Assembly (NCBI GenBank): GCA_030762935.1
Contig: CM060898.1
Location: forward strand, 94,966,781-95,030,780
Origin: Hymenopus coronatus
Lineage: Eukaryota; Arthropoda; Insecta; Mantodea; Hymenopodidae
Length of the DNA stretch: 64,000 nt
Reading direction: 5' to 3'
Shown: one piece after another, positions 54,970-64,000 of the stretch
How positions within the stretch are numbered: position 1 is the stretch's first letter
How the letters are laid out: every line of letters begins with the position of its first letter
The notes under the pieces: generated by a model
What the model saw: only the letters and a program-made list of their open reading frames with translations
The model's database searches: none
What the model was told of the DNA's origin: nothing
Position numbers and translations under genes: made by a program

Positions 54970-56725
54970 ATGTGCCAAATGCAGTTATTAAGGATAGCAA
55001 AAAGATATGAAACAAGTACTGTAGCTTCATTTAATCGATATACCCTTTCCTCTGTTGTATGGAATAAGTTGAGACATGTGGCTGGATATTCAACCCATAT
55101 GCCAATCACTGTTATTGATAAGTTTGACGTGGCTTACAGTTTTAGCAATGCTTTCACTCAAGTTTCACTTGAGCTTTTCTAGTTAAGGCTCATGTGGACT
55201 CTCAAGGGTTCTTCTTTTGTTCGAGAAACCTTGAGGACTATAATTACCAGTGGCGTAGTAGCATGAAATAAAAAAATGGCAACGCTATAGTTTAAACGCC
55301 CTAGTGCTGGAAAAAAAAAAGGTGGAGGTGGGCAGTTGCACATATTATCGAATATTGCGCCTATAAATTAGGTTTGAGATTGACAATGAAAGCAACAAAT
55401 AACAATGTTAATATAATGGTTATATTCAAAACATTAACACTCACCTAAAATGACTTATACACCAAATCCATCCTTTGGTTCTTTGTTGTGAATGTGTCAA
55501 TTATCTTCTCAATAAAGGTGGCATCAGAATACAGTTCTCCCAACAGTTTTTGTTTTCTACAGCTAAAATGCTTACGTTGCACAAACGGTGATTAGTCATT
55601 GAGTTTCTTAAGTATGTTTTAATTCTCGTGAGTGTACTCATTTTTCTCTCACTACTTGTTGCTGTAGCAGGTTACAACTAAACACAATAGCTTAGTCACC
55701 TCTTCATATACCGAGTCTAAGCCATTTATAACCAAATACTTCAATACATTTTATGGTGATAGTTGCTTTTGATCATCTGCATATATATTCAAGAGCTCAT
55801 TTTCAAGCTGGGCTGAATTAAAATAACCAGGATACTACTTTAGTAGTTTGGAAATTCTTTCTTATGTTCCATGATGATTTTTTTCCATTCAGTAATTCCT
55901 CAAACTCGAACTGTGGAAAATCTTCAAATCTGGATTTCATTTGAAGAACTGGGCAGTAAATGATTTCGTATGTCAGCACTTTCAATCTAGCCTTTTGAGA
56001 GTCACTGAAACTTACATTTCTATTCAACTGGATACTATTTTGCACACATTCTACAATGAAAGGCTCGCATTCTTGGTTTTGTATATTTCCAATGGCGAGT
56101 TGTATTTCATTATGGCAAGCATTTATACTAACCAGTGACTGCAGAACACATACTACAGTTTATTCACAAAGAAAACAATTGACATTACCTCAACAGCACT
56201 CTGGTTACAGAAACACGCCAGAGCACACAGCTGAATGCTAGCGTATGCACGATTGGTATGCGAGGGGTTTGCAGGGAGGTCCTGCTAGCCATATCACTTA
56301 GACAGTGAAACGCTGACTCGTCTCAGCGTATGCTGCTATTTTCGAACAGAACGGATTTACTTGTAAATCGCTACTGATTGCTTACTATAATTGTCCTCCT
56401 TTAAACTGTTAGAAAATAAATATAAACACACAAAATAAGGGGAACGCTCAGGGTACTAGCATCCCCTAAAGCAATGCCCCTGATAATTACCTTTTCACCA
56501 TGGCAGAGTTAGACCATGCACCTTCACCTTTGCAAAACTCTGTACCAGGTCCAGATGGTATCCATGTCCAAATGTTGCAACATTTCTCTCTTGAATACAA
56601 GGCTTTCCTACTTTACTTAAAAAGTGGCAGAAGGCCACCATCATACTTATATATTTTGAAACCTGGAAAGGACTCATCTTCCCTCCAGTTACTGTGGCTG
56701 TTTCTAAATATTCCTACATAACTGC
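54970..56725 (+). mobile_element. Jockey-type LINE RT fragment split by a hAT insertion
   Basis: Left part (54970-55239): LSSVVWNKLRHVAGYSTHMP and ITVIDKFDVAYS, the linker before the RT. Right part (56491-56725): PFTMAELDHAPSPLQNSVPG, PDGIHVQMLQHFSLE and ILKPGKDSS, the start of the RT domain. Both read in the same direction and are separated exactly by the hAT element and its target duplication, so they were one copy. Decayed. Confidence 0.72.
55248..56482 (-). mobile_element. hAT transposon with perfect 8-bp target duplication
   Basis: The 8-bp sequence ATAATTAC occurs at 55240-55247 and 56483-56490, directly bordering ends CAGTGGCGTAGTAGC and (minus strand) CAGGGGCATTGCTTT, both typical hAT starts. 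On the minus strand, broken frames include the short block FSCRKQKLLGELYSD followed by an IDTF..K..RMD tail, like the C-terminal dimerisation region of insect hAT/ZMYM-type transposases. It is inserted into a LINE reverse-transcriptase fragment that resumes on the far side. Element 1235 bp, internally deleted. Confidence 0.82.
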
Positions 56726-57555
56726 ATCCAGTTCAGCTGTATAATCAATAAAGTTCCTGTACACCCCTGGATTCAAAGAAGTAACAGGCTTGTCATGGTA
56801 TTTTAGTCGCAGTTCAAACATAGCGCAGAACTTAACTTACTATGAAATCAACTCTTATAAAATATGTCTATTTTTACTCGACTTGAATGTTGTGTTTTTT
56901 AATTAATATGGAATCTATTTATTTTAGTTCGTTTCTGTTAAGTGTTTTATATCATACACTCCTTTAACTATCCACAAACAGTTGCACATTTAGGAGCAAA
57001 CAAAACATGGGTAGCAGAAAAAGGACTTTGGAATTTCGCAACCACAGATGCAGTCATATACCTCATATATGTCCTTAGAATTAAGCTTAGTCTCAAAAAT
57101 GCAGTTTTAATTTTTTTCAGTTCTCACTTTTTCTATTAAGAATTCAGGTATTGGTCTATCCAAAGATTTTAATTATATTTTTTTCAAAAGATAGCCTTGA
57201 AAACTGCACTTCCATAAGTGATCGTTATCCATATTTATTTAGTCAATACAATTATAAAGCCACCTATGATACTCTGTTTAAGTAACATTAACTCCACAAT
57301 GAGCATTAAAATAAGGGAAATGCATAAGGTGCGAATGGGAACACAAATGATAGGCACAAACACATGTGAAAACTTCCTCCGTGCCTGCCTTCACTGTCAA
57401 GAGGAACAATCCTGGCACTAAACCACTGCGCTTTTACTACCATATGAACGTTTTCTCATGGTTAAAAAAAGAAAAAAAAAAGAAAAAAAAAAAAAAAAAG
57501 GTGTTAATAAATTTTCTAGGGGTTGTGTGCCTTTATAAGAACTGCCCCTGGCTTT
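56726..57555. other. Unassigned DNA with two odd open frames
   Basis: 56985-57110 reads AHLGANKTWVAEKGLWNFAT after an acceptor-like CCACAAACAG, and 57295-57420 reads MSIKIREMHKVRMGTQMIG. Neither is recognised, and no donor makes a convincing exon. An A-rich run lies at 57466-57500. Confidence 0.35.
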
Positions 57556-58035
57556 TTCTGTTAGAACCAACTGAAAAATTCAATGCCATAGCGAGGATTT
57601 GAACAGGGTTTTCCCACTCTCCGTGTGGTTTCTCTAATCATTGAGCTATGGTGACATTGTAACACCTCGCCTGTATGATATTCAATCCTCCAACTGATTT
57701 GTGTTTTTTTACCCAGAAAACCAACCAATATGTCTCTCATTAGAGAACACCTTAAGGCAACTTAAATTGATAAGTATTTAGTATCCAAGTAATAGTTGTG
57801 CCTACTACTATTATACTAAGTACTTACAAATTTAAGTCTCTATTAAGGTGTTCTCTGAAGGGAGACATACTAGGTGACTGACTGAGTAAAAAGCACAAAA
57901 CAGAGGATTGAAACTTACATCAGTATGTTACCATTGTCACTGTAGTTCAATGGTTTGAGCAACTGCATGGAGAGTGGCAGAACCATATTTAAATCCCAGC
58001 TGTGGCATTGAATTTTTTAGCTGATTCTAACAGAA
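57556..58035. mobile_element. 480-bp foldback element with tRNA-like arms
   Basis: The left end TTCTGTTAGAACCAACTGAA returns inverted at the right end (…GCTGATTCTAACAGAA). The two arms, each about 230 bp, match along their whole length and meet near 57797. Each arm carries a tRNA-like segment with a box-B-like GGATTTGAAC / TTTAAATCCC block. No coding capacity. Confidence 0.75.
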
Positions 58036-58900
58036 AAAAAATCTGATGTGTTCCATTCACATGACTTTCTGTACATCTCTGCAACAAATTATTGTTAAAA
58101 AGCTTAGGCTTTTATTTACTTCATGCTAATTGAGACAACATTAGCAGAAATAGTTTTATTACTTGCTTCCTTGTAAGTAGAAGTGAAATAAAGGAGTACC
58201 ATAGGTTAAAGTGATAATCAAAAGCTGGCTACTATGCGACTGAAGTTCCTTTGTTTGTATGGACAGGAGTTGACAAAGTCCTGTGTGAGAAAAGTGTGTT
58301 TTGCAAAGCTGAAACCAAAAACAAGGAATATTTAAAAAACGATCAACTCCACGAAAAAAATGTGTATAACATAAATTGTGTGTTTTAATGTACTGTACAT
58401 TTTTTGTGTGGTAAGTTTTGTCCATCTCTTACAGTTTAGCAGTTATGCAAAATTCCATAAAATTCATGCAGAATAAAGTAGTCTTCAGAGGCTATTCCCA
58501 GAAAATTCAAGATGTACATTTCATTTTCAGGTAAATACCTCTAATATACATATTTTAATCAAAATCGTTAGAGCCATTTTTAAGAAAATCATACATTTTG
58601 AAAGAATTTCCATGTAAAGGGTAGTTTGGGGTGGGAGGATTTTTCTCAAAATCTTTGTGTTGCATCCCTGAAAGATACTAAACTTAAATATCAAGTTTGG
58701 TATTTTACCAACTTTTCGTTTTTGAGTTATTGTGTTCACGGACACATGGATATGCACACATGGACCTTTTTGTGAAAATTATTTTTTTGATACAGGGGAC
58801 CCTAAAACATATATCAAATTATATCTTGGTATCAAATTTTTGGGTGGAGTGCAATATCTTCTCTATACACTAAGTACATAGTACGTGTAGAAAAAGTAAA
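58036..58900 (+). repeat. Dispersed repeat family R, full-length copy
   Basis: Complete from AAAAATCTGATGTGTTCCAT to TACATAGTACGTGTAGAAAA; the best reference for the family in this orientation. It directly follows the foldback element. Confidence 0.75.
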
Positions 58901-61869
58901 TTATCAAGAAGCAAAGTGTAATTTTAAATTCATATGTTTAATACTTTTATTGTAAACATTGCTGTTGCATCTATAATGTAATGCTTCCTATTTCAATAAC
59001 AAAGCCCTCTCATCAGAAACTATGCTTCTCTTAATATTGAGGTTATGTGCAAGTGAAAGCATTCTAATTGCAGCTAGAGAAGTTTCTGACATCTGAAAAT
59101 CTATTGCATGCAAAACTGTCAAAATTGTTTCTCACCATTCTAAGCCACTCTTCATATCACAATATTTCCCCCATAGTAATTTGTCTGATTGCTTTCATTC
59201 TATTACATATTTGAGGTGTTTCACAATTTCTAGAGAATGCTGAATTCTTGAAGTAAAGTGAACAATAAGTTTTGAGTCTTTGAATTTTTGGTTATTTTAA
59301 CTGTGTTGCTACAAAAACTTTATTTTAGAAACAGCATCACCTTAAGGGGAGATAAAATGATTATTTTTGCAAAAAATATTAATATTTTTAGTGCTTTCTG
59401 CATCATTTGATATATATTTTGTGAATGTATATGTAACTGAAGTATTTGAAATATTTTTTTAAAAATATTGCCACATAGTTATTTCATTATGCTTAACATG
59501 CCTCATTTCAGGGGGGAAAAATCATTACTCAGTAACCTTTTAGGCTAGAGCATTACCATAAATACCAACTTATAACCTTGCAGAATGTATCTGGTTGAGG
59601 ATTCCAAAGAACACATTTGTGGGTAGAAAAACTTAGCGTTTTAGTGTACATGATTCTGTTTTGACCTTTAATGTACGAAATATAGGTCAAATTAAAGTAC
59701 TAGAATACTTGGTAGTGAGCATGGGGAAAAAATTTGATTAGTAATCCTGCAACATTTGAAAAAGCCCAAATTTCCAAAGCCAAAACTGCAATGGAATATT
59801 TTACTTAAACAGGCAAAACCTCAAAGAAAAAAACAAGGGCTGGACTTAAGAAGAAGAGGCAGAAGGGGATCGGGACTACATTACAGAATGATTTTAACAT
59901 GTTTTTATAGGCAAATTTAGTTTCTGTGAAGTTTCAGATTTAAATTGGTTTTTCTCAAAAACATGTTTTTAACATGCCCTTTTTTTCTCCAGAACTATAT
60001 GAAATAACCTTATGAAATGTTATATGCATGAAGACAACACTCGTGATTCTGATTCAAATTTAAGGAATAGTTGATTCAAGAAAGAAAGAAAAAAAAAAAA
60101 AAAGACACCAAATTTTTGAAATTAAAAAATGTATAGCTTGAAGTGTAATACAGGACGTAAACTTGGTAAGCTCCATGCTGTGGAGATGTAGTCAATGCTG
60201 TATAACTAGTTTTGTTCATGGATGGTGAAGTTAGTGCCTAAGTTGAAGTTAGTAATCCAATGATGCTGTTTCTCAGGTCCTGTTTAGGTGCAGATATTGT
60301 GAAAGGAGTAGCCTTTATTAATTTCAATGAATTATTTATTTACTTAAAACTGCAAAGCAATGGAAAGTTATGCTGCTTGTAGCCCTTCATAGAAGTTTTA
60401 ATATTATAATTAATTATACCTGTTTTATCAGTGAAGTACTCTCTTTTTGTAATATTCTTGGAAAAATGTTTGTGAACTATTTATTTTCCATAAGTGGTGT
60501 ATCTATCTGACACTAATTTCCCCTTGATTAAGGAATACTAATCTTCAATATTTATTATAATATTAATATATGTGATGCCTATTTTGCAATATAATTTCTG
60601 TAGAAATCCCAACCTCCACGGTCCATTGTGTAGCTCCCTTCACCAACAAAACTTCTTGAAGGCTGTCGTCCTCGAAATACAAACATCATCTATGTTTCCT
60701 TTGTTAAAAGAAACTGTTTACTCCACGACCAAAAGACTCTCTCTTCTAAAAGTGAATGAAAAAAGCGTAAAAACATAGAATTTGTAAAAATGGAGAGATT
60801 ATGGAGTATTAACCAAGAAAAAAAGGTATGAAAACAAAATGTTATGGTGGATACAAGGCTTAGATAAATGTTTACAAACGAATCACATCCAGAATAAACA
60901 CAATATAACAATATCAAACAAAAAGTGCAACATGAATATATTGGTTCAAATTATAAAAAAAAAATCATAAAATCCTTAATAAGGAATATTTTGATATATA
61001 AGTAAATCAGTGAACACACAAGGCATATATCTAAATACCTTAAAACATCTTAATATGTCCAATAGTTTTTGCAAAATAGGAACATTAAAAAATTTTAGCA
61101 CTGGTGAAATAAGGCATTTAATCTTCCCTTAAACAAAAGATGGAATTCACTTAATGTGTATGTACAAGGTTACCAACTTTTCAACTTTTCATTATCTTGG
61201 AATTGTTCAGCTCAGTAAAGCTGAACATGGTTATCCTACTGTTATGCCAAGATCCAATGCAAGAATTTACAAACATGCAACAGATGTAAGTGCATACCTT
61301 TGGATGATCTATGATATTTAAACTGCATGTTTGTAGCATTTTCCTGCTTATTTTTCTCTTCTTGGTCTCTTGTTGACTGTTGTAGTGCACTGTAAACAGA
61401 ATACCACATAGTGTTTGTTATTGTACAATATGGAGGTATAAGAATTCCTTGACAGTTGAACTAAGGCAGTGTAGCTGGAAAGCAATAGTTTTGCGACATT
61501 TCATCAACATTGATGACAGTAAAAATTTGAAATTTTTTTTATACCTGAGAATTGAAATAGCACCTTATAACTTAGTGCAAATGTGAAACAATATATCAAG
61601 AGCCACTGCAAGAACTCTTAGCTCAAGTGCTTCAAAATTAAAAGTGGAAACCCTTTTGTAAAACCTTATGTTTCATGTTACTTATGGCTGGCAGTTTAAG
61701 CAATAACTTGTTAGCAAAAGGGTTAAGCAGCATAGCTTATTAAAGCTTCAGCTTAAACTGTGAAACCGTCCCTTATTGTCGACAATGGTACTACTGGCTG
61801 AGACTGCGGGCAGATGAGATTACCACTGTCATGTGTGTGTGGCAAGGTGCAGTCCACAGACCAGGAACT
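58901..61869. other. Largest unassigned stretch
   Basis: About 3 kb of AT-rich DNA. 60600-60775 is less AT-rich and follows an acceptor-like TTTCTGTAG, but its frames carry stops and match nothing I know. No family-R copy or other repeat was recognised inside. Confidence 0.45.
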
Positions 61870-62500
61870 GGGGTCGCATGTAGCAGTTTAACCTTAGGAA
61901 TGCATGGTGTAGATGGGCCATTCCCTGTATCAGATAGGGACAACAAGTATCTGTTGGTCGCCATGGATTACTAAGTGGCTAGAGTGTACACCATCCCTAA
62001 CCTGAAGCCAAACTCGTAGAAGAACTGTTTTGTGGCTATGGGATACTGTTGGAGCTGCAGTGTTCAGGGTGCCAACTTTGAGTGTAACGTGATGAAAGAG
62101 ATACTGGAGTGAACAAGATGCGCAAACTCCTGTCCAGCACAGTCAGATGGCATGGTTGAGCAGTACATCAACACTGTAGAAGGACATTTGAGGAAGGTTA
62201 TGGCCAATCATCAGAGAGATTGGGATGTGAGGGTGCCACTTTTCCTGCTGGCCTACTACTCTGATTCATGACACCACCGGATTGACACCAGGTAGTTTGG
62301 AATTTAATAAGAGCTGAGTCCACCATGCGACCTGATGTTTGGAAGTCTTCCTAGGGCAGAACAGCCAGCAGTCAACAAGATGGAGAATCTCATAGACCAG
62401 CTTCACCAAAATGCATGAGATGATGCGTAAACACATCCAGATAGTGAGCAAATGGATGAAGACCTGATATGACCGGTAGGCTAACAGCCGAGGTTTCCAG
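61870..62500 (+). mobile_element. Ty3/gypsy integrase relic
   Basis: Plus-strand frames keep the integrase core in order: MHGVDGPFPVSDRDNKYLLV then AMDY, the strand around NFECNVMKEIL, CPAQSDGMVEQYINTVEGHL (the P.SDG..ER.N motif carrying the third acidic residue), RDWDVRVPLFLLAYYS and the PCDLMFGSLP segment. Many stops. No LTRs, protease or RT were found beside it, so this is an internal fragment. Confidence 0.78.
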
Positions 62501-62969
62501 CTGCTCTGGAAATCAAATTTAGTTCTATTTATGGATCCCCTTGCTTCGTAAGTTATAGCTGATTGTTGACATCTGCATTAGTGGACATGTGTGCCAGTGG
62601 CAACTTCTTTTGACATTGAAGCTAACATTGTTACACCTGAGGAAGTTTTGACACCTGCCATGGTTTTGCACGTATGATAGTTTCTGGTAATTTCATGTTA
62701 CATGATCAACATTCATAAAAAGGGGAAGGATGGTCTGTTCAGAGTTCAGCTTTTCACTGGAAATGCAATGCATGCAACATTTGAGCGAGTTTTGATGGAA
62801 AATTTGTAGCAAGCAGTAATTGTTGCTGCAGAAAATATTAAAAAGAAACTATTTGGCAGAACTGTTACATTGAAGAAATACAGTTATTTGTAAGTAGATT
62901 GTAACTATTTTGTGGAAGAAATAGAGTTGGAGATAAAGATAATTTTAGTTACAGTATAATCATCGTTGT

Positions 62970-63015
62970 CTCTTTGTTGTTGCTGCTGCTGCTACTGCTG
63001 CTGTTGTTGAGATCG
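62970..63015. repeat. CTG/GTT trinucleotide run
   Basis: GTTGCTGCTGCTGCTACTGC and further TTG units; about 14 units. Confidence 0.9.
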
Positions 63016-63610
63016 GCTTCAATTGTATCAACTTGTTCATGTTATGCAGCAGATGCTATTTCAGATTTTAGGGCTATCTTAGTCTCAAACCTTTGTGAAT
63101 ACCCAGAATATACTCATGAGCTGTTACTGGTCCTATCCAAGCAACACCTTGGGAACAGTTGGCTCTTATACAATTTTATGGTTGGCCAGAGTATGGATGG
63201 AGCAGCAAACATGTGAGGTCCATTTAAAGGAGAAAAGAGAATGCCCAAAAGCATTTTATATAGTGTATTGTCCCAGATTTGCCTTTGTTGTTGAAAAGTT
63301 GATGGATATTTGCCTTTAATTAAAGAACATGTTCTTACGTGTTCTATGTGTTGATGTCTGACCAAAAGACATCACATGTTGATAGAAAATTGAACAATGG
63401 ACCAACTAAAATTTAAAAGGGAGCTTTTCAAAACAGTGCACACAACTACTGGTCAAGCAAAAGTGGCACCCTAAGTACAATCTTATATATCCTAAGGAAG
63501 CTTTAAATGAAATGCTTAAAAGATGAAGAATCAGAAAATGACAAAAATTATGAAAATAGAGCTCTTGAAAGGGGCATCTAATTATGACACTGTTACAAGA
63601 ATTCAAATCA
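62990..63610 (+). mobile_element. hAT/ZMYM1-like (DUF4371-type) transposase remnant
   Basis: Plus-strand frames read MVGQSMDGAANM and, in another frame, CPKAFYIVYCPRFAFVVEKL. These correspond to the family blocks GQGYDGAANMSG and CPKAxYxHCxAHxLNLV. The His-rich second block is degraded and frames are broken. No ends or target duplication found. Confidence 0.5.
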
Positions 63611-64000
63611 CTGCAGAGTTCTTTATAATCCTCTCACCAGTGACTGCAATAGTACCTGTTATTATCTCTGAGACAAAGTCAGAACTGGAGCCATAAGGAG
63701 TGATAAAGCATGGGACAAAGGAACAGACTGTTTAAACAGATTCACAGGTGAGCACATCATGCAAATCCCCAACCATAGAACGCATAAAAGGAAAAAGATT
63801 TATAGACAAGCTTTGATTGCTGGGACGTAACCGACATATATGCCAAAATCAGAGCATTTATACTTTTAAGCTACTTGGCTCTGAATTCTTCAGTTACAAC
63901 ATTGGTTTTCTAAAAATCTGTCTTAATATTGTCAAAAAAATGATATACTTTTCCTATAAAACCTTGATTAATATGGAAGAAACTCAAGCCTGTTTCCCAT

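Overview
The window is animal nuclear DNA, most likely from an insect with a large, AT-rich, repeat-laden genome. The evidence is spliced host genes, a UGA-recoded selenoprotein with its SECIS element, a nuclear mitochondrial fragment that reads on only if AGA is Ser and TGA is Trp (the invertebrate mitochondrial code), and a mixture of mariner, hAT, Helitron, Penelope-like, R1/jockey-type LINE and tRNA-derived SINE sequences. The mariner and SINE types remind me of cockroach and termite genomes, but that is memory and not proof. Nothing here looks bacterial; there are no operons or CRISPR arrays.

Two host genes can be read, both on the + strand and both much too finely spliced to show up as open reading frames. 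(1) COMMD9: the last two coding exons (15250-15361 and 25585-25725) encode the COMM domain of a Commander/CCC-complex subunit, separated by a 10.2-kb intron packed with transposon remnants; the upstream exons were not found. (2) SELENOK (selenoprotein K): four small exons (35423-35441, 39387-39471, 46282-46359, 50995-51088) spread over 15.7 kb encode 91 residues ending Gly-Sec-Gly, where Sec is the in-frame TGA at 51080-51082. A type-II SECIS element lies 92 bases further on, in the 3' UTR. A standard gene finder would truncate or miss this gene.

Layout. 1-15 kb: repeat copies, LINE pieces (2.2-3.7, 4.8-5.2, 7.4-8.6, 11.2-12.4 kb), a four-unit 150-bp tandem array (4.1-4.7 kb), a nearly complete mariner with its TA duplication (5619-7052), and an ND5-like mitochondrial insert (10.64 kb). 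15-26 kb: COMMD9 and its intron. 26-35 kb: Helitron tails, a 0.2-kb minisatellite and unassigned DNA. 35-51 kb: SELENOK, whose introns hold a large inverted repeat, an R1-type endonuclease fragment, an exact 125-bp tandem duplication, a DNA transposon with long inverted ends and several LINE tails. 51-64 kb: a Penelope-like element with a GIY-YIG domain, a hAT element inserted in a LINE with an 8-bp target duplication, a foldback element with tRNA-like arms, a gypsy integrase relic and a hAT/ZMYM-like relic.

A dispersed repeat of about 0.9 kb, which I cannot classify, occurs in at least fifteen pieces and covers roughly 10 kb by my coordinates. One end carries a 44-bp palindrome, and some copies lie head-to-tail. 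All coordinates of degenerate elements are approximate; exon, TSD and SECIS coordinates were counted base by base.
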